Below are positions 24,414 through 32,980 of a stretch of 64,000 nt of DNA, piece by piece. Positions within the stretch are counted from its first letter, which is position 1. Each line of letters begins with the position of its first letter. The DNA comes from Deltaproteobacteria bacterium (GTDB taxonomy: Bacteria; Desulfobacterota; Syntrophobacteria; Syntrophobacterales; Syntrophobacteraceae). Below the pieces are notes generated by a model. It saw only the letters and a list, made by a program, of their open reading frames with translations, was not told where the DNA came from and did not search any database. The DNA is taken from contig JAJXYD010000040.1 of assembly GCA_021780695.1 (NCBI GenBank), positions 62,001 through 126,000 of the forward strand, given 5' to 3'. The translations under genes and the position numbers were made by a program.

Positions 24414-26726
24414 TTATCCGTCTTTTGCCTGTTCTTCTTCCTCCAGTTTTTCCTTCTTTGTAAATTTGCAGGAGGGATTTATACAAAAAAGAGTGGAGCT
24501 TCCCGTTTTAGACCCCTTGCGGAAAAGGACCGGCGCATTGCACGCCGGGCAACTTTGGCGCACCGGTTCGCCCTGGAAGATCATTTTGCACTCGGGATAT
24601 TTATTGCATCCGTAGAAGCGGCCGCGCTTGCCCATGCGCGAGACCAGCTCCCCGCCGCAACCTTCTCTGGGGCAGTGTATGCCCGTTGAGGGCGTGCGGG
24701 TGTTCTTGCACGCCGGATAGCCCGTGCAGGCCAAAAAGACACCGAAACGTCCCCGTTTTAGAGCCATGGGCTTGCCGCATTTTTCGCACACCTCTCCGGT
24801 TTCTTCGGGCTCTTTGGCCTCGACCGGTTTAATGCGTCCCTTTTCATCCCTTTCATAATCGGAGGTAAAAGAGCAGGAGGGATAGCCGCTGCAGGCAAGA
24901 AAGGCGCCGTTGCTGCGACTGAGTCGAATGGTAAGCGGCTTCGAGCAGCGCGGGCACTCTAGATCGGTTGGCCAGCCGGCGGCCTTGAAATTGGCCATTC
25001 CGGTGCGGGCGGATTCCAGGCTTTTTACAAAGGGGCCGTAGAAGTCGTTTAGAAGATTTTTGAAGCGGCGACCGCCATGTTCGACCTCGTCGAGGTCCTT
25101 TTCCATGTTCGCGGTAAATTTAGTATCGACAATGTCTGGAAAATTGGCGGATACAAGCCGGTTGATTATCATGCCCAGTTCGGTGGGCATCAAACGTTGT
25201 TTGGTGCGCAGAATATATTCTCTTTCCAAAACGGTGGATATAATCGTTGCGTAGGTGCTCGGCCTGCCGATTCCAAGGTCTTCGAGGGTCTTTATGAGAG
25301 TGGCTTCCGTAAACCTTGGCGGAGGCTGGGTAAAGTGCTGGCGGGGTTCTATTTTGAGAAGATCGAGCGCTTGACCTTGGGCAAGATCGGGCAGTCTTTC
25401 TTCGGATTTGCCATCCTCGGCCTCATCCTTTCCCTCTTCGTAAAGGGTTAAAAAGCCGGGAAAGGCTATCACCGAACCGGTTGTTCTGAGCAGGTAGTCT
25501 CCGGCGCCAATGTCCACGGTCGTCTGATTGATTAGGGCCGGAGTCATCTGGCAGGCGACAAATCTTTTCCAGATAAGGGAGTAGAGGTTGGCCTGCTCGC
25601 GGCTTAGATACTTTGCCATCATTTCGGGGGTGCGGGCCACATCGGTTGGCCTGATCGCCTCGTGAGCGCCCTGGGCCGTGTCCTTGGATTTGTAGGCAAC
25701 CGTTTTTGAAGGCAGGTATTTATCTCCCCACCGGTTTGCGATAAATTCTCTTACCGCCTGGGTCGAATCCTGGGAAAGCCTGGTGGAATCGGTACGCATA
25801 TAGGTGATGAGGCCAACCGCGCCTTCCTCTCCGATTTCGCTCCCCTCGTAGAGCTTCTGGGCTATGCTCATTGTTTGTTTGGCGGAAAAATGAAATTTTC
25901 GGGCCGCATCCTGCTGCAGTGTACTGGTAATAAAGGGAGGGGAAGGGGCTTTTTTCCTCTGCTTCTTTTCGACCGCGTTTACGCTGTAGACCGCGCAACT
26001 CAGAGCCTTAACGTGTTTTTCGGCCTCTTCCTGGGAGACGATCGTACATTTTTTATTTTTAAAGCGCAGGAGCTGGGCGGAAAAAGCCGATGCATCCTCT
26101 TGCGGGTTTAATAAGGCCGCCTCCCGATGCGGGCACAACCCGGCCTCGATAGTCCAGTACTCCTGCTTTTCAAAGGCGTAGATTTCCTCTTCCCGCTCGC
26201 AAATCAACCTCAAGGCCACCGATTGAACTCTTCCGGCACTGAGGCCCGCTCTTACCTTTTCCCACAAAAGGGGGGAGATCAGGTAGCCGACCAGCCGGTC
26301 GAGAATTCTTCGCGCCTGCTGCGCCTCGTAGAGCTTCAAATCGAGTTCGTTGGGCTTTTCTATCGCCTCCAGGATCGCCTTGCGCGTAAGTTCGTAGAAA
26401 AGAACCCTTTTTAGCGGTTTGCCCTCGGCGCCGATCTCTTCGGCTATGTGCCAGGCAATGGCTTCCCCCTCCCTGTCGGGGTCAGGGCCAAGGTAGACCG
26501 TATCGGCCCTGGAAGCGGCTTTTTTGAGATCATCGAGAACTTTTTTCTTTCCGCTAAGAACCTGGTACTGGGGAGTGAATTCCCCGTCGAGGTTGACTCC
26601 CAGTTTATTTCCCGGAAGGTCCTTTATATGACCTACGCTGGCTTTGACGATAAAGTCCTTGCCCAGATATCTTTCGAGTGTTCTGGCCTTGGTTGGAGAC
26701 TCGACTATGAGAAGCGATTTTGACAT
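24414..26726 (-). CDS. topA: DNA topoisomerase I
   Basis: TopA relaxes negative supercoils by single-strand passage. The 770-residue protein begins with the TOPRIM domain (SLLIVESPTKARTLERYLG, DPDREGEAIAWH), contains the active-site Tyr region GLITYMRTDSTRLS, and ends with four Cys-rich zinc ribbons: CPRCSKPL, CEKCGKPM, CPREGCGGE and CPACNAPV. Length and order are typical. The gene heads topA-pilD-rsmE on the minus strand. Its ribosome-binding site is weak. Confidence 0.97.
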   Translation of the reverse strand: MSKSLLIVESPTKARTLERYLGKDFIVKASVGHIKDLPGNKLGVNLDGEFTPQYQVLSGKKKVLDDLKKAASRADTVYLGPDPDREGEAIAWHIAEEIGAEGKPLKRVLFYELTRKAILEAIEKPNELDLKLYEAQQARRILDRLVGYLISPLLWEKVRAGLSAGRVQSVALRLICEREEEIYAFEKQEYWTIEAGLCPHREAALLNPQEDASAFSAQLLRFKNKKCTIVSQEEAEKHVKALSCAVYSVNAVEKKQRKKAPSPPFITSTLQQDAARKFHFSAKQTMSIAQKLYEGSEIGEEGAVGLITYMRTDSTRLSQDSTQAVREFIANRWGDKYLPSKTVAYKSKDTAQGAHEAIRPTDVARTPEMMAKYLSREQANLYSLIWKRFVACQMTPALINQTTVDIGAGDYLLRTTGSVIAFPGFLTLYEEGKDEAEDGKSEERLPDLAQGQALDLLKIEPRQHFTQPPPRFTEATLIKTLEDLGIGRPSTYATIISTVLEREYILRTKQRLMPTELGMIINRLVSANFPDIVDTKFTANMEKDLDEVEHGGRRFKNLLNDFYGPFVKSLESARTGMANFKAAGWPTDLECPRCSKPLTIRLSRSNGAFLACSGYPSCSFTSDYERDEKGRIKPVEAKEPEETGEVCEKCGKPMALKRGRFGVFLACTGYPACKNTRTPSTGIHCPREGCGGELVSRMGKRGRFYGCNKYPECKMIFQGEPVRQSCPACNAPVLFRKGSKTGSSTLFCINPSCKFTKKEKLEEEEQAKDG

Positions 26727-27115
26727 TTACAAAAACCCCGGTTGAAAAATAAGGAATCGGAATCGAAAATCGCCGACCCACAATTTAGCTAATTACAATC
26801 TGAAAATAAAATACTTTCCCAGGCAAGCCGAAACAAGCCCTTGGGTTAAAATAGGAACCGTCTCGATGCGCGGGATCGAGGGGGTAACCTCAATATCTCT
26901 GGTGATTCGGCCCCGCACAATACCCAAAACAGGGCCGATCGTATAGAGAATTGATTGAATTTTTCCCTGGGTGAAAGCCCGGTTTTAAGGGACTATCGGT
27001 AAATTTGCAAAAATCCGGAAGGGTAATCTCATGAATATGTGCGAAAATTTACCCGATTTGCTTCACCGTGAGACTTTGCTTAAAAAAAAGCCAAACCCTC
27101 GCCCGGCCTGATTTG
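26727..27115. other. Intergenic region between topA and the metallo-hydrolase gene
   Basis: This 389-bp stretch is AT-richer than its neighbours. It holds no open frame of note and no tRNA. At its right edge GGCCTG and CAGGCC (27105-27122) make a 6-bp stem that overlaps the hydrolase stop codon. On the minus strand eight T residues follow, about 20 nt on, so a terminator for the hydrolase gene is likely there. The topA promoter must lie in this region, but I cannot fix it. Confidence 0.5.
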
Positions 27116-28084
27116 TCAGGCCAAAGAATAGAAAAGGCAGCCCTCGCTCCGGCTCATCACGACCTTGCCTTCACCTTTCAGGTAGTGCAGATGGGCTAAG
27201 GCCTCGGAAGTGGCAAACCACTTCTGTGGAACCGGAAAATCGGCCCAGCAGCGGCAGTTGATATCCCAGCGCATCCGGGACGCGGTCGCATAGCCGCTTA
27301 AGGGGCCGTCGGCCAAAATCGAGAGCACCTCCTCGAGCCTTTCCCCGTGGTGTTGACGCAATTCTTTAATCCTGCCCTTACAGTCGTTAAAAATGCGTCT
27401 GTGGCCGGGCAATACAAGGTCTACGGGCATTCCATAAACCTTTTCAAGACTTGCCAGATAGAGTTTTAGCGGATTGGCATCCTCCTCCCAGCAGCCAATG
27501 TTAGGCGTAATGTCGATTAATATGTGGTCTCCGGAGAGGAGAAACTTTCTTTCGGGTTCGTAGAGGCAGGTATGGCCGGGCGTATGCCCGGGAGTTGCAA
27601 CGGCTCTCAGGTCGAATCCCCCATAGGCGAAGCTGTCTCCTTCTTTTACTCCGGTCATGGCTGGAAGGCGGTTCGATCCGTATTTTCGGCCGGGATGGTT
27701 GGTTATGGCCGCATCGACTTCGTCCCCGGGAAAACCGTTGCGAGCATAATAGTCGGCGATGCTCGCCCAGCTTGTCCAGTTTTCCATGAATTCTTTGTCC
27801 GGTTCGTTCATATATACTTTTGTGTTCTCATCGAAGAGCCGCTGGGCAAGCGCGAAGTGATCCGCATGGAAATGGGTTATGTAGAAGTCGCTTTGTTTGA
27901 GGTCGACCCCTATTTCGTTCAAACCGGCCATCATGGCTCTAAGACATTCCTCCCGGTTGAGTCCCGTGTCGATAATGAGACTTCTCGAAGGGTCTTTTAC
28001 GACATAAGAATTTACCCAACCCAAGGGGCTTTGAGGAAGGGGGATTTCTATGCGGTAGAGATTTGGGAAAAGCTCTTCAGCCAT
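27116..28084 (-). CDS. Metallo-beta-lactamase-fold hydrolase with C-terminal winged-helix-like domain
   Basis: The 322-residue product has the metal-binding motif THFHADH (about residues 83-89), GHTPGHT, the bridging Asp in SGDHILID and the last His in LPGHRR. After residue 240 there is an alpha-helical extension (LEEVLSILADGPLSGYATASRM), as in the MBL families related to LACTB2. The start at MAEELFPNLY has an AAGGAG site 8 nt upstream. A strong hairpin lies directly upstream of that site. The substrate (thioester, lactone or RNA) is not determinable. Confidence 0.88.
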   Translation of the reverse strand: MAEELFPNLYRIEIPLPQSPLGWVNSYVVKDPSRSLIIDTGLNREECLRAMMAGLNEIGVDLKQSDFYITHFHADHFALAQRLFDENTKVYMNEPDKEFMENWTSWASIADYYARNGFPGDEVDAAITNHPGRKYGSNRLPAMTGVKEGDSFAYGGFDLRAVATPGHTPGHTCLYEPERKFLLSGDHILIDITPNIGCWEEDANPLKLYLASLEKVYGMPVDLVLPGHRRIFNDCKGRIKELRQHHGERLEEVLSILADGPLSGYATASRMRWDINCRCWADFPVPQKWFATSEALAHLHYLKGEGKVVMSRSEGCLFYSLA

Positions 28085-28100
28085 GCTGATGCTCCTTATA

Positions 28101-28132
28101 GGGCCGCGGGTCGCAAAACGCGGCCCTTTTTT
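28101..28132 (+). terminator. Terminator-like hairpin in the leader of the metallo-hydrolase gene
   Basis: GGGCCGCG and CGCGGCCC form a perfect 8-bp stem with a 10-nt loop and six T residues on the plus strand. No plus-strand gene ends here, so a terminator has no obvious client. On the minus strand the same stem sits 5 nt before the ribosome-binding site of the hydrolase gene and could affect its translation. Confidence 0.6.
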
Positions 28133-28567
28133 CGTCTCATGCGAGTTGCGCGGCCTCATGTGGCAACCAAGTTTTAACGAGAACGAAACTTAGTGCGCCA
28201 ACAGAAAGTTTGCCGTCTCGCGGGATGCTCCAAGCTGCGGGGGGCCAGGCTCTCGATTAGCCTGTAGGGTTTCAGGCAGGCTTTTGGGCCGGGAGTTTAA
28301 AAATACAGCCGGGAAATCAAATATGCAAGCCGGATGTCTTTGTGGGCTCAGGCTAAGGATCGGAGGCGTCTTTTTTGCGCCGATGGGAGCCCGTGGGCTC
28401 CGTTTTGTCCGCTTTTTGTTCCCTCCCCGCCGCAGGGCTTAACCAATTGCCGTTGCCACGGGTGTCCAGGCTGCTTACCTTTTGGCTCAAAACCGTCCCG
28501 GGATAAAAAACTATTGGCTGAATTATGCAATTGCAGTCCTTGGGGAGAGGCAAAAAAGGAGAGGTTT
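28133..28567. other. Intergenic region upstream of the alcohol dehydrogenase gene
   Basis: About 430 bp without a convincing gene. It contains a palindrome (GGAGCCC-GT-GGGCTCC, near 28387-28402) followed by GTTTTG, which looks like a weak terminator or attenuator. Short open frames on both strands lack ribosome-binding sites. The divergent promoters of the hydrolase and dehydrogenase genes should lie here but are not obvious. Confidence 0.45.
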
Positions 28568-29575
28568 ATGAATTATAAGGCATGGGTGGCTAAAGCGCCC
28601 AAAAAACCGCTGGTATTGGAAAGCGTCGATCCCGGACCGCTCGGCCCCGAAGAGGTCGAAGTTGCCGTGGAACATTGTGGCTTGTGTCACTCCGACCTGT
28701 CTGTTTTGAACAATGAATGGGCTAATTCCCAATATCCCGCGGTTCTTGGCCACGAGGTCATCGGACGGGTAACCGCGGTTGGTCCGGGGGCCAAGGGGCT
28801 CGATGTCGGACAGCGCGTGGGCATTGGTTGGAACAGCGGCAGCTGCATGCACTGCGCGCAATGCCTATCGGGAAGCCATCACCTTTGCGGGCAGGTCCAG
28901 TCCACCATTATCGGCCATCGCGGCGGGTTTTCCTCTCACGTCCGGTCGCACTGGGCCTGGGCCGTGGCCTTGCCCGAGAAGCTAAACAGCGCCGAAGCCG
29001 GCCCGCTGCTCTGCGGAGGCGTCACGGTCTTTAACCCGCTCAATATGTATGCCAAGCCTTCCGACAGGGTGGGCGTGGTCGGCATAGGCGGCCTGGGGCA
29101 TATGGCCGTTAAGTTTGCGGCCGCCTACGGCTGCGAGGTGACCGCTTTTACCTCGAGTGCGGGCAAGTTCGATGAGGCGCGAAATTTTGGGGCTGACCAC
29201 GTTGTTTCAAGCAAAGACTCCGAAGCGGTAAGAAAGCTTTCCGGAAGCCTCGATCTTCTCATCAGCACAGTCAACGTTAAGCTCGACTGGGACGCAATGA
29301 TAGGAACCCTTGGACCAAAGGGCCGCCTGCACATCGTCGGCGCTGTTTTGGAACCTATCCCTGTCGCGGCTTTTGCTCTCATAATGCAGCAGCGCTGCAT
29401 TTCGGGTTCACCGACCGGTTCGCCCGCGGACATAGCGACCATGCTCGACTTTGCTTCACGCAAAAACGTCCTTCCGCAAACCGAGCACTTCCCGATGAGC
29501 AAAATCAACGAGGCTTTCGCGCGGCTGGAATCGGGCAAGGCCCGTTATCGCATAGTGCTGGACGCTGACTTTTGA
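28568..29575 (+). CDS. Zinc-dependent alcohol dehydrogenase (YahK/CAD-like)
   Basis: This 335-residue medium-chain dehydrogenase should reduce aldehydes or oxidise alcohols with NAD(P). Visible sites are the catalytic zinc ligands (EHCGLCHSDL, LGHEVIG), the structural zinc loop CMHCAQCLSGSHHLC and the Rossmann motif GIGGLGHMAVKFA. The start at MNYKAWVAK follows AAAGGAGAGG. Longer in-frame sequence upstream (to 28334) has no similarity. Similar enzymes are NADPH-dependent aldehyde reductases, but cofactor specificity is not proven here. Confidence 0.92.
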   Translation: MNYKAWVAKAPKKPLVLESVDPGPLGPEEVEVAVEHCGLCHSDLSVLNNEWANSQYPAVLGHEVIGRVTAVGPGAKGLDVGQRVGIGWNSGSCMHCAQCLSGSHHLCGQVQSTIIGHRGGFSSHVRSHWAWAVALPEKLNSAEAGPLLCGGVTVFNPLNMYAKPSDRVGVVGIGGLGHMAVKFAAAYGCEVTAFTSSAGKFDEARNFGADHVVSSKDSEAVRKLSGSLDLLISTVNVKLDWDAMIGTLGPKGRLHIVGAVLEPIPVAAFALIMQQRCISGSPTGSPADIATMLDFASRKNVLPQTEHFPMSKINEAFARLESGKARYRIVLDADF

Positions 29576-29708
29576 CCCCCGGGGGCGGAGCCCGCAAAAG
29601 TCGAACGCGAGGCTAAAGAGGGAAACTGACGATCGGTTTTTAGCCGGTACCGGTGTGAGGAGCGTGGCGCGGTTTTATTGTAAGCCACGCTCCCCCAGGA
29701 TGTGGCCG

Positions 29709-30296
29709 CTAGTGGATAAAACCCATTGCGACAAACTGCAGGTAACCGTTGGCGCACATGAAAGAGCCGGCCAGGGCGAACGCAATCGAGAGGCAAAATA
29801 CCATGCGGCTGTCGGCTATTATGGATACCGAGGCCATGATTATCGCTATCTGGAGCAGTACCTCGGCGTATTCGAAATAGGGGTCCTTGGAGAGGCTTTT
29901 GTCTCGTTCTTTTTCCAGCTTCAAGGCTTTTTCCATAATTTTTTTCTTCTCCACGGCAAACCGGGCGGATTCCTCGCCCAGCTTCTTTACCGTTTCGTTT
30001 GCCTTGCCCGCCTGGACGGCGCTCCCGGAGCCGGCAAGAAAGCCAAGCTCGCTTTCGAGCATCATTTTTTGGCTCTTGTAGAGGTGTTCCCGTATCGACT
30101 TGGCCTGGTAGTAAGCCCACTGGTCGGAGGCCTGCTGCTGAGCAAGAAGCATCTCTTTCATGGCGTGATTTCCGCCAAGAGAGGAAAAGGCGAGGATGAC
30201 CGCGTAGACCGCGGTGATCAGCGCTATCATGCTGTGGAATTTTTTCTCTTTGATTTCTTCTAGTTCCCTTGGATCGGGCAGTTCGGTTTCCGCCAT
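29709..30296 (-). CDS. DUF4337 membrane protein
   Basis: The 195-residue product has an N-terminal acidic segment (MAETELPDPRELEEIKEKK), one membrane helix (about 22-40, MIALITAVYAVILAFSSLGG), a central coiled-coil (KANETVKKLGEESARFAVEKKKIMEKA within residues 95-130) and two C-terminal helices (LLQIAIIMASVSII and FCLSIAFALAGSFM). This is the layout of DUF4337 proteins of unknown function. The ATG at 30296 has an AAGGAGGGG site. It stands alone. Confidence 0.82.
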   Translation of the reverse strand: MAETELPDPRELEEIKEKKFHSMIALITAVYAVILAFSSLGGNHAMKEMLLAQQQASDQWAYYQAKSIREHLYKSQKMMLESELGFLAGSGSAVQAGKANETVKKLGEESARFAVEKKKIMEKALKLEKERDKSLSKDPYFEYAEVLLQIAIIMASVSIIADSRMVFCLSIAFALAGSFMCANGYLQFVAMGFIH

Positions 30297-30667
30297 TTGC
30301 TCCCCTCCTTGAGCGCCGGGATTTGATTTCTTTGCAAAAGATCGCACACCGCCTACTAATTATCATCTTCCTGCGGCCCCTGTCATCCTTGCAATCAGCC
30401 GAACATTCTTTTTCCATTCTGTTTTTATCCACATTAAGGGAGCCAGGGAAAGATTTGGCTAGAACACAGGGTAAGTCGTCCGCTTCAGGGCCTCTACAGG
30501 CTCGGCGCCGGATTTTTTTGCCTTTGCCATCTGGAATATTTAACGGTCGCACCAGATATGCTATGACACTTCAAGCTCCGGGGTCAAAAATCGGAGTTGG
30601 CTTGGACTTTTGAAGGCCGCCGCGTCCCCGGCTTAAACCTAAACCCTTGCTATGGGCAAAAAATGCG
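30297..30667. other. Intergenic region between the DUF4337 and methyltransferase genes
   Basis: About 370 bp of divergent intergenic sequence. Open frames on either strand lack ribosome-binding sites and recognisable protein text. I see no clear promoter or RNA here. Confidence 0.4.
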
Positions 30668-31594
30668 GTGAAGCACGAAGTCCTTAAATACCTGATCTGT
30701 CCTGGCTGCCTTCCCGAGGAAAGTCCCCTGCGTCTTGGGACTTTTCGATCCTCGCACGGGGAGATAACCGAGGGGCGCCTCGAGTGCCCTCGCTGCGCAA
30801 AGGCTTATCTTATAACCGATGGGATCGCCTGCCTCGGTGAAGACCCGGGCGAGGGGGCTGCGGGTAGAGGTCTCTATGAGTCCGAAGAGCTGCTTTCCAC
30901 TTATCTTTGGACCCATTACGCGGATCTTTTCGGCGACCCGGACGTAACGGCGGCCTACGGCGAATGGGCGGCACAAATCGCGCCCACATCCGGGGCAGGC
31001 CTCGATACGGGGTGCGCCACGGGCCGGTTTAGCTTTGAGATGTCGGCAAAGTGCGATCTGGTTATAGGGGTTGATTCCTCGATGCGTTTTGTTGCAACGG
31101 CCAGGCGCCTTTTGCGGGAAAGAAAGCTTTCCTTTAAAGTAAAGGAAGAGGGCAGGATGTACTGCGAAAAAAGTTTCCTTCTCCCCCCGCAGTGGAACTC
31201 GCAAAGGGTCGAGTTCGTCGTTGCCGATGCCCGGGCCCTTCCCTTTCGCTCCGGTGCCTTTGCGTGCCTGGCTTCTCTCAATGTCATCGATAAGACCCCG
31301 CATCCTTTCAAACATTTGGAAGAGGTCTGCCGCACGGCCCGGGCCGGCGACTCACAGGTGCTGATATCGGACCCCTTTTCATGGTCCGAGGATATTTGCT
31401 CCCACAAACACTGGCTTGGAGGAACGGCCGAGGGCAGATTCGCCGGGCCTGGAATAGACAATATAGAGAAACTTCTCCTCAAACAGACCAATGGGTGGAC
31501 CATTGAGCGCAGGGGCGCGGTCTGGTGGAAGATCCGCAATCACAGAAACCATTTCGAACTCATCCGCAGCCTCTTCCTAAAGGCGCATAGATAA
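30668..31594 (+). CDS. SAM-dependent methyltransferase with N-terminal Trm112-like zinc domain
   Basis: The roughly 308-residue protein starts with a Trm112-type zinc module (VLKYLICPGC, then LECPRCAKAYLITDGIACL), followed by a class I methyltransferase domain. The SAM loop is LDTGCATGRFSFEM, the acidic residue is in VIGVDSS, and post-I motifs are VADARALPFRSGAF and VLISDPF. The start is uncertain: GTG at 30668 gives the family-like N-terminus VKHEVLKYL, while TTG at 30647 adds seven residues. Substrate unknown. It is 25 bp upstream of cysQ. Confidence 0.82.
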   Translation: MKHEVLKYLICPGCLPEESPLRLGTFRSSHGEITEGRLECPRCAKAYLITDGIACLGEDPGEGAAGRGLYESEELLSTYLWTHYADLFGDPDVTAAYGEWAAQIAPTSGAGLDTGCATGRFSFEMSAKCDLVIGVDSSMRFVATARRLLRERKLSFKVKEEGRMYCEKSFLLPPQWNSQRVEFVVADARALPFRSGAFACLASLNVIDKTPHPFKHLEEVCRTARAGDSQVLISDPFSWSEDICSHKHWLGGTAEGRFAGPGIDNIEKLLLKQTNGWTIERRGAVWWKIRNHRNHFELIRSLFLKAHR

Positions 31595-31619
31595 AGGTGA
31601 GGGGCAAAGGGGGTAGCCT

Positions 31620-32420
31620 ATGGATTTTGATTTCGTTATCGGTGTTGCAAAAGAGGCCGGCAGGGCCATACTGGAAATCTACGACACGGACTTCGAGGTG
31701 GTTCAAAAACAGGACAACTCCCCTCTTACTCTGGCGGATACCCGTTCGCACGGGATAATTTCCAAGGCTCTTACGGACCGCTACCCCGATATCCCGGTAC
31801 TTTCCGAAGAGGGCCGGGAGATTGCCTTCGAGCAAAGACGCGGTTGGGAGAGGTTCTGGCTTGTCGATCCGCTTGACGGGACAAAGGAGTTTGTAAAAAG
31901 AAACGGTGAATTCACGGTTAATATCGCACTGATAAAGGACCGCATGCCCGTTTTCGGCATTATCCATGTTCCGGTCGCCGACCGGATTTTTGTTGGCGAT
32001 GTAAACGAGGGCTGTTTTGAAATATCTTCGGGCGGGCGCAAAAGGCTCTCGGTCTCCCCCATTGCCCCCGAGGCGCCGGTGCGGGTGGCAAGGAGCCGCT
32101 CTCACCCGGCCCCTGGTCTCGAGCGATTGCTGTCGCTAATTCCCTCCCATGAGGTCATAAACCGCGGCAGCGCCCTCAAGTTCTGTTTAGTGGCGGCCGG
32201 GGAGGCGGATTTTTATCCAAGGTTTGGCCCCACCTGGGAGTGGGACACCGCGGCCGGACATGCCATTGTTGCGGCCGCCGGGGGCGTTATGGTCGATCTA
32301 TCCGGAAAACCTTTCCTCTACAACAAGGAAAACCTTCTAAACGGGCCCTTCCTGGTTTCTGCCGGCATGGAGTGGCTAAAAGAAACCGGCATACTGGAGG
32401 CGGCCTCGAAATTGCCCTGA
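31620..32420 (+). CDS. cysQ: 3'(2'),5'-bisphosphate nucleotidase CysQ
   Basis: CysQ hydrolyses PAP (adenosine 3',5'-bisphosphate) to AMP, preventing its build-up from sulfate activation or CoA/ACP metabolism. The 266-residue protein is a lithium-sensitive, Mg-dependent phosphatase of the inositol monophosphatase superfamily. It has LSEEGREI, DPLDGTKEFVKR (metal-binding) and the C-terminal WEWDTAAGHAIVAAAGG. The size is normal. It may be co-transcribed with the upstream methyltransferase gene. Confidence 0.94.
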   Translation: MDFDFVIGVAKEAGRAILEIYDTDFEVVQKQDNSPLTLADTRSHGIISKALTDRYPDIPVLSEEGREIAFEQRRGWERFWLVDPLDGTKEFVKRNGEFTVNIALIKDRMPVFGIIHVPVADRIFVGDVNEGCFEISSGGRKRLSVSPIAPEAPVRVARSRSHPAPGLERLLSLIPSHEVINRGSALKFCLVAAGEADFYPRFGPTWEWDTAAGHAIVAAAGGVMVDLSGKPFLYNKENLLNGPFLVSAGMEWLKETGILEAASKLP

Positions 32421-32424
32421 AAAA

Positions 32425-32509
32425 GCGGCTGCCCGGCCTCTTTACCGGGGCTATTGCAAGCGCAGACGGCGCGCGAGTTGCTTTGCAGCCGCAAAAGCCG
32501 ACCGGGCAG
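32425..32509 (+). other. Structured region after cysQ with mutually exclusive helices
   Basis: Two perfect 8-bp helices share part of their 5' arm. GCGGCTGC (32425-32432) pairs with GCAGCCGC (32485-32492), and CTGCCCGG (32429-32436) pairs with CCGGGCAG (32502-32509). They cannot form together. It lies immediately after the cysQ stop. There is no U-run, so an intrinsic terminator is not evident. Up to 32647 the remainder of the region holds no gene. Confidence 0.5.
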
Positions 32510-32647
32510 GGGTTGGTTCTATAAAAACCGGGTTTTTCGCTCAATCCTTTTTTTACCCAAAACAGGACTTGATTGCAGATTTGCCGGGTAAGAGAATAAA
32601 AAAGTTGTCCGCCGGCCGTCCTGCGGCATGGGATGAGAAAATGTTGC

Positions 32648-32676
32648 TTGGCATTACCGTCGGGTTGTGCTAGAAG
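32648..32676 (+). promoter_or_regulatory. Sigma-70 promoter of tRNA-Val
   Basis: TTGGCA and TAGAAG are separated by 17 bp. The start point would be about 45 nt upstream of the tRNA, a longer leader than at the other tRNA genes here. Confidence 0.55.
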
Positions 32677-32728
32677 AACTCTTTAGTCCGTTCCTGGAAT
32701 GGGCGCAGAGGGAAGGCATCTGGTTTGC

Positions 32729-32803
32729 AGGCACGTAGCTCAGTGGGAGAGCGCTACCTTGACGCGGTAGAGGCCGACGGTTCGAAACCGTCCGTGCCTA
32801 CCA
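32729..32803 (+). tRNA. tRNA-Val (anticodon GAC)
   Basis: Full cloverleaf: acceptor AGGCACG/CGUGCCU, D-arm GCUC-AGUGGGA-GAGC, anticodon stem CUACC/GGUAG with loop UUGACGC, T-arm GACGG-UUCGAAA-CCGUC, and CCA encoded. The anticodon GAC reads GUC and GUU codons. It lies 177 bp upstream of thrS. Confidence 0.96.
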
Positions 32804-32921
32804 GAACGAGAGTTGCTGTAAGGACTTGGAGGCTCTTGACGCCAAACAGTGCGAACTATAGGGCAAGTGGCAGCCGTGCACGGGCGCGGATCGAAATAAG
32901 CATGGACGTGAATTTCCATAC

Positions 32922-32955
32922 AAGGCATCTTTCCGAACTGGTGGATGCCTTTTTT
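32922..32955 (+). terminator. Intrinsic terminator/attenuator between tRNA-Val and thrS
   Basis: AAGGCATC and GATGCCTT form a perfect 8-bp stem with a 14-nt loop followed by T residues. It ends 25 nt before the thrS ATG. It may end the tRNA-Val transcript, or attenuate transcription into thrS. No T-box consensus was found. Confidence 0.75.
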
Positions 32956-32980
32956 AGTTGCGGACAGGTTCGGGTGAAAA

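Noticed and set aside
28334-28567. N-terminal extension of the alcohol dehydrogenase
   Set aside because: It is Cys/Pro-rich non-homologous text; the true start has AAAGGAGAGG.
29545-30552. 335-codon minus-strand frame over the DUF4337 gene
   Set aside because: It overlaps the better supported DUF4337 frame, is extremely Arg-rich and has no similarity or ribosome-binding site.
32804-32980. T-box riboswitch upstream of thrS
   Set aside because: The conserved T-box bulge sequence and specifier stem are not visible, although a terminator exists.
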